Source: Planctomycetota bacterium
Lineage (GTDB): Bacteria; Planctomycetota; B15-G4; SIAN01
DNA length: 64,000 nucleotides
Assembly: GCA_028289345.1 (NCBI GenBank)
Contig: JANQQL010000019.1
Location: forward strand, 124,001-188,000
Direction: 5' to 3'
Position numbers and translations under genes: made by a program. Positions 1-9,046 of this stretch are shown piece by piece (position 1 is the first letter of the stretch; each line of letters begins with the position of its first letter). The notes under the pieces are model-generated. The model was not told the origin of the DNA. It worked only from the letters and a program-made list of their open reading frames with translations, and ran no database searches.

Positions 1-824
1 GCCACGGCCACGCGGGTCGGGATCGAGACTTCCGGAGCGGCTCGCTCCGCCACCGAGTTTCGTTGGGGATCCAACCAAGCGAGATCCTCGCCTGAATCGG
101 TGGTGAGCCAAACCGTGGTCCAGGCTCCCAGACCCAACACCAACGCTGTCACGACGAGCTTCTTGATCACGATTCCTGCTCCCACACTCACGACGGTCGA
201 GGCCGTTGCCGACGAGGCTGATCCATGGGTCAGCACCTCCCGTCGAATCGCGGCGAGACTCTTTCGAGAAGCGAAGAACAGAACCGTGCTGGTGGTCAGG
301 CCTCTGGGAAGAAGCTGGCGCAAGCGAAGCAGGCCCCGGCGAATCTGGGTGCGAACCGTGGCGGCGTCGCGACCCACTTGCTCCGCCACCTCACTGCCTC
401 GAGACCCGTCTTGCAACCGGGGGACGAGGACTTCGCGGTAGACGTCCGGCAAGTCCGCGAGAGCCTTCTCCACCTCATGGGCCAGCTCTCGATCCATCAC
501 GATGTCTGCGGGATCGCGTGCCACTTGTTCTTGGGACAGGCGCTCCGGTTGACCTCGTTTGCGCCGCAACGCAAGAGTGTGCCGCGTCAGGATTCCGAGC
601 AACCAGGGCTGGAGCCGCCGATCCCCATCGAATCGGTCGGCATTCTCGATGGCCGTCAGAAACGTGGTTTGCAGGAGGTCTTCCGCGTCGCTTGCGTTCG
701 CGCAAAGGTGCCGAGCCACCCGCAAGAGTTCCCCCGCGGTCGCATCGAACACCTTGCCCAGAGCGCCGGTATCCCCGTGCTCTCGGAATTGCTCGAACCA
801 ATGCTCTAGTTGTCGTTCTCGCAT
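1..824 (-). CDS. ECF-type sigma factor fused to a membrane segment (partial, runs off left edge)
   Basis: Only the first 274 codons are visible; the gene reads leftward and continues beyond the window. Residues about 25-95 match sigma-70 region 2 (SDAEDLLQTTFLTAIE, then QPWLLGILTRHTLALRRK), and residues about 115-172 match region 4, with a helix-turn-helix (EVAEQVGRDAATVRTQIRRG). After a basic linker a hydrophobic stretch at about 221-241 (VVTALVLGLGAWTTVWL) should place the next part across the inner membrane. The product would therefore be a promoter-specificity factor tethered to the membrane, with a sensor or anti-sigma-like part outside; that part is not visible. ATG at 824 was chosen because AAGGAC lies just upstream. 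Sigma/membrane fusions of this kind are known in Planctomycetota. Function of the regulon is unknown. Confidence 0.88.
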   Translation of the reverse strand, partial: MRERQLEHWFEQFREHGDTGALGKVFDATAGELLRVARHLCANASDAEDLLQTTFLTAIENADRFDGDRRLQPWLLGILTRHTLALRRKRGQPERLSQEQVARDPADIVMDRELAHEVEKALADLPDVYREVLVPRLQDGSRGSEVAEQVGRDAATVRTQIRRGLLRLRQLLPRGLTTSTVLFFASRKSLAAIRREVLTHGSASSATASTVVSVGAGIVIKKLVVTALVLGLGAWTTVWLTTDSGEDLAWLDPQRNSVAERAAPEVSIPTRVAV

Positions 825-1224
825 CTCGACCGTCCTTGTCGTGGGGTCACGAAAACGAGACACACAACTCGAGATTTTCTTCGAAACGGCGCGGGGGTCG
901 ATCCCGGCTGGTCATTTTCGCCCCAGGATGGATGGGTTCGAACCGTTCAGGACTGCTAGCCCGAATCTTCGTGAAGGCCGTAGCGAGAACGGGTCAAGGT
1001 TGTTTCCGGGGAGGACGTACCGCGGTGATCACCGTGCGGCTCGCCCAAATCGGGCGAGCGGTGTCTCTGACGACTCGTTGAGGATGGAAAGCGTGGGAAG
1101 GACGAAGCCAGGAACGAATGGGACCATTTGCAGTCGGCCTTCGTGAATCATTCGGGCGAGCGCCTGGTGAGTCAGAGGTTCGCGAGGGACGTCGTCGCGG
1201 GGAGACCTCGCGAGTCGACTCGAC
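825..1224. other. 400-base intergenic stretch
   Basis: This lies between the start of the sigma gene and the 3' end of the molybdoenzyme gene, both leftward. No reading frame here has a credible start, domain or codon pattern. It must hold the sigma gene's promoter, but no clear -35/-10 pair was identified. A perfect 8-bp hairpin is present at 1039-1059. Confidence 0.6.
1039..1059 (-). terminator. Hairpin downstream of the molybdoenzyme operon
   Basis: GCTCGCCC and GGGCGAGC form a perfect 8-bp stem around a 5-base loop, 166 bases beyond the stop codon of the leftward molybdoenzyme gene. No T-run follows on either strand, so intrinsic termination is uncertain. It could be a Rho-assisted end or an operator. 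Confidence 0.3.
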
Positions 1225-4017
1225 TCAAGAAGAGCCTGGCTCCACCCGGTAAGCCCCGTCGTCGGGCCGCACCGCCCGCGCAAACCACAGCGGCCGACGC
1301 AATCCGTCCGGGCCGGGGGCGGGGCGAGTCTTCTTCAGCCATTCGCGGAACACGTCCATGGACTTGTTGGTGTCGACGACGACATCTCCGTACTGATCGC
1401 TGGCGTCGGCTTTTTGCACTCGGACCGCCTGGTGCCAGCAGTGCATGCCAGAGACGGGGTCCGGCTGAACGGGGAAGGTCAGATTCTGGTGGACGCCGCC
1501 GTCGGTCCACCAAATGCGCTTGCTATCCGGGTCGTCGCTGGCGAAGGGCTGGATGCTTTCCACTTTGCGGAAGCGGTACTTGCCGGGCTCGAACTCTTCG
1601 CGAGTGACCTTGGCGCTGGCCCAACGGTCGGTGCCGACGTCGTCGAACAGTCGCCAGCGGCCCAGGTGGTGAGAGCAGGCGACCACGCCGGGGCGCATGC
1701 CTTCGGTGACCCAGACCTTGTTGACGAAGTGGCCGATGCGAGTGCTGACGCGCAACAGGTCTTCTGTCTTGACGCCGATTCGTTCGGCGTCTTCGGGATG
1801 GACCCAGACCGGGTTGGTGTTCGAAAGCTCATACAGCCACTTGGCATTGCCCGATCGGGTGTGAATCAGCGTCGGCAGACGGAAGGTTGGCACCAGGCAG
1901 TACTCGCCCTGGTCCACGTCCATGTGCTTGCGGTGGATGTGACTCTCGATGTACTCGGGAAGGGAGTACTCCGGCCAGTTCCACGCGTCCATGGTCGGGC
2001 TGTAGATTTCGAGGCGTTTGGAAGGGGTTTTGAATCCGGTTCGCAAGGCGCCTTCCGCCTGCACCGCGACGACCTTCTGGTCTTGCACGAGTTCTTGTTG
2101 CTCTTCGTCGAAGGCGGCACCCTCGAATTCGGATTGCGCATGCTCTTTGCGGTGGGCTTCCCAGGTTTCTTCTTTCACCAGGTAGGCGCCGAACTTGCGC
2201 ATGTATTCAAGCGGACTCAGGCCGTGCTTCTTCGCCTCTTCCGGAAGTCCGGGGACGCTGTTCTCGAAGATCCACTGGTAGTACTCGTCGACCGTGACGC
2301 GTTCTCCCGGTCGATAGGGAGATTCGTAGTACTGGCGAATGCCGAGGGAGCCGTCGGGATCGATCCGCCAGGACAGCTCCATCCAGAATTCGTCTTCTTC
2401 CCACACTTCGCCGATGTTGGACTGGTAGGTGTTCTCGATGTTCCTGCCGAGGCGCTCTTGGGCGACGCGTTGCACTGGCTGTCGGAAACTGATCCACTGA
2501 GCGGCGTGGGTCTCCTGACTCATCAGGTCGTGGCGCTCCGGAGCCAGGCCCATCGGGAGCACGTAGTCCGCGTACTGCGCCGTTTCGCTCCACACCGGAG
2601 TCAGCGCGGCGTGGAGCTCGACCATGCTTTCGTCGCGCAGCATCTTCTCCCAGATCATTCCGTCCGGGTTGGTCCACACCGGGTTGTAGACCCGAGTGAA
2701 GTAGGCGGCAAGTTTGCCGCGCCCGTCGAGCATCAGGTGGGGCAGGAGGAACGACAGCTCGTGATGGGACAGGGGGTACTCGAGGGGATAGAGCAGCTCG
2801 TTCCACAACTTCTGAGGCGGAGGAGTGAGGAACGGAGCGGGTACGAACTTGTCTTGGCTGTTCAGGTTGGTGCCGCCCTTGGCTCCGACGCCGCCGACCA
2901 GCACCACCAAGAACTCTAGGCAGCGCGCCACTTGCCAGCCGCCTTCGTTGCCCGAGGCCGCGTTGCGCCAAACGTGGGTGGCGAAGGCGCGGCCGGCCTT
3001 GCCGATCTCGCGAGCCACCGCCACGATCTTGTCCGCGGGAACCCCGCATTCTGCTTCCGCGGCTTGGGGAGTGTGTTCGCGATAGTGCTTCCGCAGTTCG
3101 TCCAGAAAACTCTCGAAGCTCGGTTCCGCCTGCGGAGCCTTGACCTTCAGGAAGTCCCGCCAGTTGACCCACTCACGCAGAAACTCTTCGTCGTAGAGCT
3201 TCTCTTCCAGAATGACATGGGCCATGGCCAGGAACAGCATGGCCTCGGTGCCGGGCCACGGCGCCAGCCAGTAGTCCGCCATCGATGCCGTGTTGGACAG
3301 CCGGACGTCGATCACGCACAGCTTCGCCCCTTGGGACTTGGCGTGCATGATGCGCTGGGCGTGGGGATTGAAGTAGTGCCCGGTTTCTAGGTGCGCCGAG
3401 GCGACCATCATGAACTTGGAGTTCTCGTGGTCGGGGGACGGTCGATCTGCCCCGGACCACAGGGCGTAGCCCAGCCGCGCGGACGCCGAGCAGACATTCG
3501 TATGGGAGTTGTGTCCGTCCACTCCCCAAGACTTCAGAATGCGATCCATGTAGCCGTCGTGACCCGGTCGTCCGACGTGGTACATGACCTCCTTGTGCCG
3601 GCCTTCCTGGAGAGCCGTGCGAATCTTGGCCGCGAACGTGTTCAGGACTTCGTCCCAGGTCGTGCGCTCGAACTTCCCGGATCCCCGAGGCCCCACTCGC
3701 TTCAAGGGATGCAGGATGCGCTCCGGATCCTCGACCTGGTTCAGGGTGGCCGGTCCTTTCGCGCAGTTCTTGCCCCGCGATCCGGGGTGGTGGGGGTTGC
3801 CCTCCAGCTTGCGGATCGAGAAGTCCTCTTTGTCCACGTAGGCGATCAGCCCGCAAGCGGCCTCGCAGTTGAAGCAGGTGGTCGGCACCAGGGTGTAGTT
3901 GCGCTTGACCTTCTTTGGCCAGGCCTTGGCGTCGTACTCCGACCAGTCGTTCCACTGGTCGATGGGTGGGAAAGACTCGAGGGGCGTGACGGAATAGAAG
4001 TCTTGGTCTTGGTTCAT
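1225..4017 (-). CDS. Molybdopterin-dependent oxidoreductase, catalytic subunit (DMSO reductase superfamily)
   Basis: The 930-residue protein has the N-terminal 4Fe-4S site of the superfamily: C48, C51, C55 and C85 (TCFNCEAACGL, then GKNCAKGPA). Molybdopterin-binding domains follow; C176 in NVCSASARLGY is a candidate molybdenum ligand. The C-terminal third is the usual dinucleotide-binding domain (HHLGRWR region). The best relatives by motif are polysulfide/thiosulfate/tetrathionate-reductase-like enzymes, but the substrate cannot be read from sequence. No twin-arginine signal is present, so the subunit probably stays in the cytoplasm. ATG at 4017 overlaps the stop of the upstream FeS/NrfD gene as ATGA, indicating translational coupling; a longer start at 4056 would add 13 unlike residues. 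The pair should form one electron-transfer complex. Confidence 0.9.
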   Translation of the reverse strand: MNQDQDFYSVTPLESFPPIDQWNDWSEYDAKAWPKKVKRNYTLVPTTCFNCEAACGLIAYVDKEDFSIRKLEGNPHHPGSRGKNCAKGPATLNQVEDPERILHPLKRVGPRGSGKFERTTWDEVLNTFAAKIRTALQEGRHKEVMYHVGRPGHDGYMDRILKSWGVDGHNSHTNVCSASARLGYALWSGADRPSPDHENSKFMMVASAHLETGHYFNPHAQRIMHAKSQGAKLCVIDVRLSNTASMADYWLAPWPGTEAMLFLAMAHVILEEKLYDEEFLREWVNWRDFLKVKAPQAEPSFESFLDELRKHYREHTPQAAEAECGVPADKIVAVAREIGKAGRAFATHVWRNAASGNEGGWQVARCLEFLVVLVGGVGAKGGTNLNSQDKFVPAPFLTPPPQKLWNELLYPLEYPLSHHELSFLLPHLMLDGRGKLAAYFTRVYNPVWTNPDGMIWEKMLRDESMVELHAALTPVWSETAQYADYVLPMGLAPERHDLMSQETHAAQWISFRQPVQRVAQERLGRNIENTYQSNIGEVWEEDEFWMELSWRIDPDGSLGIRQYYESPYRPGERVTVDEYYQWIFENSVPGLPEEAKKHGLSPLEYMRKFGAYLVKEETWEAHRKEHAQSEFEGAAFDEEQQELVQDQKVVAVQAEGALRTGFKTPSKRLEIYSPTMDAWNWPEYSLPEYIESHIHRKHMDVDQGEYCLVPTFRLPTLIHTRSGNAKWLYELSNTNPVWVHPEDAERIGVKTEDLLRVSTRIGHFVNKVWVTEGMRPGVVACSHHLGRWRLFDDVGTDRWASAKVTREEFEPGKYRFRKVESIQPFASDDPDSKRIWWTDGGVHQNLTFPVQPDPVSGMHCWHQAVRVQKADASDQYGDVVVDTNKSMDVFREWLKKTRPAPGPDGLRRPLWFARAVRPDDGAYRVEPGSS

Positions 4018-5486
4018 GACAGGGGAGGGAGTTGTCCGGCACGCACGAAGGCCCATTCATAGAGACACAGGCCGAACAGAACCGCCACAAGTGCCAAAGC
4101 AGGTGCCCACAGAGCAAGCAACGCGGCGAGGACTCCGCCGATCAACAACCCTTCGCGGTACGGCTGCATCCCACCCCAGCGCACGGTGGCAAGATAAGCC
4201 GCGGCTTGGCGCCCGTTGTCTGTGGGATGGCTCTTCAATCGCTCGGCGAGGGCGAACAACAAGTGGCCAAGCGCGGCGGCCAGAAACGTGACGCGCAACC
4301 CAAGACTGTCCGGAGCGAACGGCAGCAGGCAGGCGGACCCGCAAAGGAGCGCTTGCAACAAGAGATGGGGGAGCAAGGCTCGGCTCTGCCAGAGGTTTCG
4401 TCCCTGGCACTGGCCGAACAAGAACGCCGTGTATCCCGCAACGCCGAGGCCGAGGATGGCGTTGACCCAGCGCAACGCGCCGACCAAGCCTTCCCAGCCC
4501 ATCCACTGGCTGGCCAAGGTCATCGTCACGGTGGTGGAAAACGCGATCAGAATGTACGCCCCCTTCACCAACCAGCTCTTGCGATTGCCGCGGGTCAGCA
4601 GGGTCAAGAACAGCTTCGGCCGGGTCAGGTCTTCGACCAAGAAGATGGTGGTGATGGTGACGAACACCAGCGCCAGGATCTCTGGCAGCCAGTTCGCCGC
4701 GAACCCGGTCAGTCCGAATTGAGCGACGAAGGGCGCCAGCATGGCGGCGCCTGCGGCGATTCCCTTGGTCACCAGGTACAGCGCGACCGGCCAACCCCAT
4801 TCCACCTTGTGTCCCGTGTCGAGCACGGTCTTGGTGTCACCCATGACCGGAAGCCCGGCGGGCCAGGGCTCCGGTTTCTCCGGAGGACGATTGCTCCAAA
4901 GATACGTTTCCGGTTGCTCGGTGGCGCCCGGGTGCAGGAGCGAGGATTCGTGGCCGACGTAGTGCACGTTCGGTCCGGTGCCCTGTTCGGGGCGACGGAC
5001 TTCGGTGTTTCGCTCCTCGACCATGTGGGAGATGCGGCTCTTGGGATCCTGCAGGTCCCCGTAGACGATGGCCTTTTCCGGGCAAACAATGACGCAGGCC
5101 GGTTCGAGATTTTGTTCGACTCGATGGGCGCAGAAGTGGCACTTTTCCACCGCACCCATGTCTTCGTTCAAGTAGATCGCATCGTAGGGACAGGCTTGCA
5201 TGCAGGCGCGGCAGCCGATGCACACGTCGCGATCGATGTCGACGATGCCGTCCTGTCGCTTGTCCAGCGCGGTGACCGGGCAGATGGTCACACAGGGGGC
5301 GGACGTGCAGTGGTTGCAGCGCAGCACGCCGAAGTGGCGACGCACGTCGGGGAAGCGGCCCTTTTCGACGTACTTGACCCAGGTGCGAAAACTGCCGACG
5401 GGGACGTCGTTTTCGGCCTTGCAGGCGACGGTGCAGGCGTGGCAGCCGATACAGGACCGGTGGTCGATCAGAAAACCGTATTGCAT
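4014..5486 (-). CDS. Fused 4Fe-4S electron-transfer and NrfD-type membrane subunit of a molybdoenzyme
   Basis: The 490-residue protein joins two subunits that are usually separate. Residues about 1-185 form a four-cluster ferredoxin of the DmsB/PsrB type: C12, C15, C18 and C22 in SCIGCHACTVAC, then CNHCTSAPCVTICP, CIGCRACMQACP and CHFCAHRVEQNLEPACVIVC. A linker of about 80 residues leads to an NrfD/PsrC-like part with about eight hydrophobic helices, ending near residue 480. It would pass electrons between membrane quinol/quinone and the molybdenum subunit encoded directly downstream, whose start overlaps this stop. ATG at 5486 was chosen because MQYGFLIDHR is where the ferredoxin fold begins; the upstream frame is arginine- and proline-rich and unlike the family. 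The Shine-Dalgarno sequence is weak (GGGAG, 16 bases away). Confidence 0.9.
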   Translation of the reverse strand: MQYGFLIDHRSCIGCHACTVACKAENDVPVGSFRTWVKYVEKGRFPDVRRHFGVLRCNHCTSAPCVTICPVTALDKRQDGIVDIDRDVCIGCRACMQACPYDAIYLNEDMGAVEKCHFCAHRVEQNLEPACVIVCPEKAIVYGDLQDPKSRISHMVEERNTEVRRPEQGTGPNVHYVGHESSLLHPGATEQPETYLWSNRPPEKPEPWPAGLPVMGDTKTVLDTGHKVEWGWPVALYLVTKGIAAGAAMLAPFVAQFGLTGFAANWLPEILALVFVTITTIFLVEDLTRPKLFLTLLTRGNRKSWLVKGAYILIAFSTTVTMTLASQWMGWEGLVGALRWVNAILGLGVAGYTAFLFGQCQGRNLWQSRALLPHLLLQALLCGSACLLPFAPDSLGLRVTFLAAALGHLLFALAERLKSHPTDNGRQAAAYLATVRWGGMQPYREGLLIGGVLAALLALWAPALALVAVLFGLCLYEWAFVRAGQLPPLS

Positions 5487-5682
5487 GGCTCGAGCGGATC
5501 GGCTCCCGGCGGGGAAGGAAGGACCGACAGGACCGGGAGATCCCGGCGAATCGTGGCCCGAGGACTCTTCCCCGTGGCCTTCGAGCGGCCGACGATAGCA
5601 CAGCTCCCGGAGCGTTCCGCCGGCGGATTCGCGTGGGCGACGTCGAATTGTCGGAGGGGCCTCGAGGTGTCCCTCGCAGGAC

Positions 5683-7110
5683 TTACTCCGAGGTGTGCGA
5701 GCGGGGATTGTCCATGCCGGGTGTGCCCGAGTCATCGGGCGGACGGACCCAGGGGCTGGCCCCGATGCCCGGCCAAACGCGAAGCATGCCGAGCAAGGCG
5801 CGCACACTGATCCAAACCCCGGTCACGATCCAGAGCAGGGTGAGCCCGCCCGCGGAACTCTCGTCGACCAAGAACAGCCCGAGGATCCCGAGCCCCGTCG
5901 CGGCGAGCATGGCATTCCGGAGGTAGCGATAGTCTCGGGTCGCCCAGTGGATGCCGTCGGTGACGAAAGAAATCGCGTTGATGGGTTGCGCCAGCGCACA
6001 CGCGATCCAAGGCGCCAGGAACCAGCCGGTGGCACTGGCCGGTACCAGGGCGTTCCGCACGGGCACTGTCGCCGCCAGCATGAGCCCCGTGAGGGCCGCG
6101 CCCGCAAGCACTCCCATTGCACAGGTGGTTCGCGCCACGACCCGCGCCGTTCCCGGACGACCCGCCCCGAGGAAGTAGCCGACCAAGCTTTGCGCGGTGG
6201 TCGCGACCGCATCCAGGACCAGAGCGGTGAAAAGCCACACTTGGCGGATCGCTTGATGGGCCGCCGCGGCATCGTCACCGAGTGTCGTCGCACGCTCCGT
6301 GGCAAGGGTCAGGAACAGCATGAGCATCCCAGTGCGCAGAATCAGGTCTCTGCCGACGACGAACAAGCCGAGCGCCCGGTGCAATGAGAACTGTCGCGGC
6401 CATCCCAGTCGCCGCGACGAGACCGAGACCGCAACGAAGGCTCCCAGCCACAAGGCCCCCGTACTCGCCCACGCGGCTCCTTCGATCCCAAGCCTTGGGA
6501 GCGGCCCCCGTCCGAGAATCAATAGGGAGTCCAGCAGGATGTTCAGGCCGTGGACCAAAACAGACACGACCACCAAGACCCGCATGTGCTGCAAGCCACG
6601 GAGTGCTCCAAACGCCACCTGCATCAGCAGACTGGCGGGAGCGCCAATCAAGCGAATCCTGACGTAGGTCACGGCGGAGTCGTGGGCTTCCCCACGGGCG
6701 CCCATCCATTCGCACAGGGTGGGCAAAGCCGGCCAGATCAGCCCCGCCAACAGCACGCCGAGGAATGCGCCGAGCCCCAACGCGACGCCATGGACTTCCG
6801 CCGCTTCCTCCCGCGCTCCGGCTCCCAAGGCTCGGGCGATTTCGGTCTGGGTCCCGATGGCGAGGAAGTTGAACACCCAGAACACACTGGACAGCAGGAT
6901 GGTGCCGATTCCCAATCCTGCCTGGGCCGGAGAACCGAGTCGGGAGACGAAGAAGGTGTCGACCAGCCCGGTCAGAGGTTCCGCGATCAGCGCAAAGAAC
7001 ACCGGCACACTCAGGGAGAGGACGGTGCGGCAAGGCTGCTGGAGAAAGCGGTCGGGCGAGGGGTTCAACGTGGCGGCATTGTAGCGGGGGCGCGCTTCCC
7101 GGTTTCTCAT
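5683..7110 (-). CDS. MATE-family multidrug/toxin exporter
   Basis: The 475-residue protein has about twelve hydrophobic segments and the MATE layout of two homologous halves. The first half opens with SVPVFFALIAEPLTGLVDT and FFVSRLGSPAQAGLG, the typical first helix and loop of the family. It should export small molecules across the inner membrane in exchange for Na+ or H+; the substrate is unknown. The last 30 residues are polar and proline-rich and probably cytoplasmic. The gene lies 196 bases upstream of the FeS/NrfD gene on the same strand, so it may be transcribed separately. It is divergent from the secreted-protein gene at 7336. A GGGGGAA stretch precedes the ATG. The family call is secure. 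Confidence 0.9.
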   Translation of the reverse strand: MRNREARPRYNAATLNPSPDRFLQQPCRTVLSLSVPVFFALIAEPLTGLVDTFFVSRLGSPAQAGLGIGTILLSSVFWVFNFLAIGTQTEIARALGAGAREEAAEVHGVALGLGAFLGVLLAGLIWPALPTLCEWMGARGEAHDSAVTYVRIRLIGAPASLLMQVAFGALRGLQHMRVLVVVSVLVHGLNILLDSLLILGRGPLPRLGIEGAAWASTGALWLGAFVAVSVSSRRLGWPRQFSLHRALGLFVVGRDLILRTGMLMLFLTLATERATTLGDDAAAAHQAIRQVWLFTALVLDAVATTAQSLVGYFLGAGRPGTARVVARTTCAMGVLAGAALTGLMLAATVPVRNALVPASATGWFLAPWIACALAQPINAISFVTDGIHWATRDYRYLRNAMLAATGLGILGLFLVDESSAGGLTLLWIVTGVWISVRALLGMLRVWPGIGASPWVRPPDDSGTPGMDNPRSHTSE

Positions 7111-7335
7111 GGGGTGTTCCCCCGAGCCCTCGGTTAGTGTCCCCGCGAACCAAGAATTTGCAGCCGCTCTCCCCGGGAAATGCGCAGTTGCGAGAGCGCG
7201 GATGCTCTGCCGGAACTGGCGGAGACCGCGGTCCAGGCCCCGAGCCCCCGGTCAGTTTTCCACGAGAGCGGGCTCCCCATCACATTGGCAGATCGAGGGG
7301 TTCCCCGCGAGAGCTGCCGCACAGGAGAAGGACTG

Positions 7336-8187
7336 ATGAAAGCATTGATCACCACCGCGGTTGCCCTCGCATGGGCCCTCTCTAGCTCCGCTGCCGATGC
7401 GCAGGTCACGTTCAAGACCAACGCCCCCGAGGTGGGCAGCACGCGCAAGATGACGACCCGGGACAACCAGTCCTTCGACATGAAGATGAAGGTGGGTGGT
7501 CAAGAGCAGCAAGGCGGGAGCAACCAAAAGGCCGAGACCACGACTCGTACCGAGAAGATCCTCGAGTCGGATGCGGAAAAGGGTGTCACCAAGTTGTCCA
7601 TCTCCTACTCCGAGTGCAAGAGCAAGGTGAAGGGAATGATGGGCGAGATGGACATGCCCGTTCCGTTCGACGGTAAGACCTATCACTGCACCTTTGACGG
7701 TTCTGAAATCCAGGTCACCACCGCGGATGGTGGCAAAGTCTCCGCCGAAGAAACGGAGCGCGTGCGCCAGGACGCCGAGCAGTCCATGGGAACCCAGCCG
7801 CTTTCCTCGGCCTTCACCAAGGCGCCGATTGCCGTGGGTTCCGAGATCCAGGTTCCCGAGTCCATTGCCAATCAGCTGTTCGGCACGGGAGAAGAGATCA
7901 AGACCAAGAACTTCACCCTGAAGCTCACCGCGACGGAAGAGGTCAAGGGTTGGAAGGTCGGCGTATTCGACGTCGTCCTGCACATGGGCGGCACCGTTCA
8001 GGAGCAGATGACCTTCGACGCCGAGCTGAAGGGCATCATCAAGGTCGAAATCGACACCTGCCGCCTGATGGCCGGCGACCTGGGTGGCCCGGTCAAGATC
8101 CAGGGCCAGATGAACCAGGGCGGCATGCAGATCACCATGGATGGCCAGGGAACCCAGAAGATGCAGTTCGTCTCGAACCCTCTCTGA
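7336..8187 (+). CDS. Secreted protein of unknown function
   Basis: The 283-residue product starts with a clear Sec signal peptide (MKALITTAVALAWALSSSAA, cleavage near ADAQ). The mature part is soluble, hydrophilic and rich in lysine, glutamate and methionine. It contains a Gln/Gly patch (GGQEQQGGSNQK) and repeated beta-like segments, and I recognise no domain. A pair of cysteines (ECKSK and YHCTFD) could form a disulfide. ATG at 7336 is fixed by a very good ribosome-binding site, AGGAGAAGG, five bases upstream; longer in-frame starts lack one. The gene is monocistronic: it is divergent from the MATE gene and closed by a strong terminator at 8215-8257. A periplasmic or surface location is inferred. 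Confidence 0.8.
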   Translation: MKALITTAVALAWALSSSAADAQVTFKTNAPEVGSTRKMTTRDNQSFDMKMKVGGQEQQGGSNQKAETTTRTEKILESDAEKGVTKLSISYSECKSKVKGMMGEMDMPVPFDGKTYHCTFDGSEIQVTTADGGKVSAEETERVRQDAEQSMGTQPLSSAFTKAPIAVGSEIQVPESIANQLFGTGEEIKTKNFTLKLTATEEVKGWKVGVFDVVLHMGGTVQEQMTFDAELKGIIKVEIDTCRLMAGDLGGPVKIQGQMNQGGMQITMDGQGTQKMQFVSNPL

Positions 8188-8214
8188 TTCCTTCCACCAG
8201 TTCTGAATGACTGC

Positions 8215-8257
8215 ACGCGGCCGAGCCGGCAACCGCCAGCTCGGCCGCGTTTCTTTT
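8215..8257 (+). terminator. Rho-independent terminator after the secreted-protein gene
   Basis: A 12-bp perfect stem (ACGCGGCCGAGC with GCTCGGCCGCGT) around a 12-base loop is followed by TTTCTTTT. It lies 28 bases after the stop at 8187 and upstream of the methyltransferase ribosome-binding site, so it separates the two transcripts. This is one of the two clearest terminators in the window. Confidence 0.88.
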
Positions 8258-8290
8258 CACCTTGCCGTGGAATCGCTTCGAGGCTTTCCC

Positions 8291-9046
8291 ATGTCACTTG
8301 CACAGATCTACTCCCAGCAATACCCGTGGCGCCGCTGGTCTGACACATACTCGTTCTTGGGAGACCTCACCGGAAAGCGGGTCGTCGATCTGGGGTGCGG
8401 GATTGGGGACCAGAGTCGAGACCTGGCCGAGCGCGGGGCCGAGGTGTGGGGCATTGACGCGAACCAGGAGGCGATTGACCATGCCCGACAGCGGAAGCTC
8501 CCTCATTGTCGGTTCTTCCGTGAACCGATCGGTCAGCTCTCCGGCCATGGGCAGAAGTTCGACGGAGTTTGGGCGAGTTTCACCGCGGCCTACTTCGTGG
8601 AGTTTTCCCAGTTCCTGAGTGCAATCGAGAGTTCGTTGACACCCGGTGGCTGGCTGGCGTTGACCGAGGTTGACGATTTGTTCGGGCACGCGCCGATGGA
8701 GGAGCGCTGGCGCGATCTGGTTGAGCGCTACTACGCGGTTTCACTCGACCAAGGAGTGTACCGCTTTCAGTCCTTGAACCACGTTCGTGGAGTGCTTCAG
8801 CAGCGAGGTTGGTCTTGCTCGGTGGAGAAGGATCTGGACGACGACGAATTCTGCTTCGAAGGGGCGGCGAAGCCGAAGGTGTGGGACGCTTGGAAGACTC
8901 GCCTCGGTCTGATGATGCCGCGTTTCCAGGAACGGTTCGGTGCGGACGCGACAGGATTCGACACTGCGTTTCTGGAATGCCTGACTTCTGCGCAGCACCG
9001 CTCTCGCGCTCGTGTGTGGTTTCTCCTCGCGCGGCCCCCGGAATGA
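8291..9046 (+). CDS. Class I SAM-dependent methyltransferase
   Basis: The 251-residue protein has a Rossmann methyltransferase core: motif I VVDLGCGIGDQSRDLAERG, the acidic end of strand 2 (VWGIDANQEAIDHAR), and FDGVWASFTAAYFVEF followed by LTPGGWLALTEVDDL as post-motif strands. This is the ubiquinone/menaquinone- or glycine N-methyltransferase-like subgroup, acting on a small molecule; the substrate cannot be told. The C-terminal 100 residues (RFQSLNHVRGVLQQRGW onwards) are probably the substrate cap. ATG at 8291 has a CGAGG ribosome-binding site seven bases upstream and lies after the strong terminator at 8215-8257; a longer frame from 8207 would run through that terminator. No neighbour suggests a pathway. 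Confidence 0.85.
   Translation: MSLAQIYSQQYPWRRWSDTYSFLGDLTGKRVVDLGCGIGDQSRDLAERGAEVWGIDANQEAIDHARQRKLPHCRFFREPIGQLSGHGQKFDGVWASFTAAYFVEFSQFLSAIESSLTPGGWLALTEVDDLFGHAPMEERWRDLVERYYAVSLDQGVYRFQSLNHVRGVLQQRGWSCSVEKDLDDDEFCFEGAAKPKVWDAWKTRLGLMMPRFQERFGADATGFDTAFLECLTSAQHRSRARVWFLLARPPE

Noticed and set aside
1029..1283. 84-codon minus-strand frame overlapping the molybdoenzyme 3' end
   Set aside because: It overlaps the real gene in another phase and has no start signal or domain.
4032..5810. 592-codon open frame on the plus strand
   Set aside because: It is antisense to the FeS/NrfD gene; the product is Gln/Arg/Gly-rich without domains.
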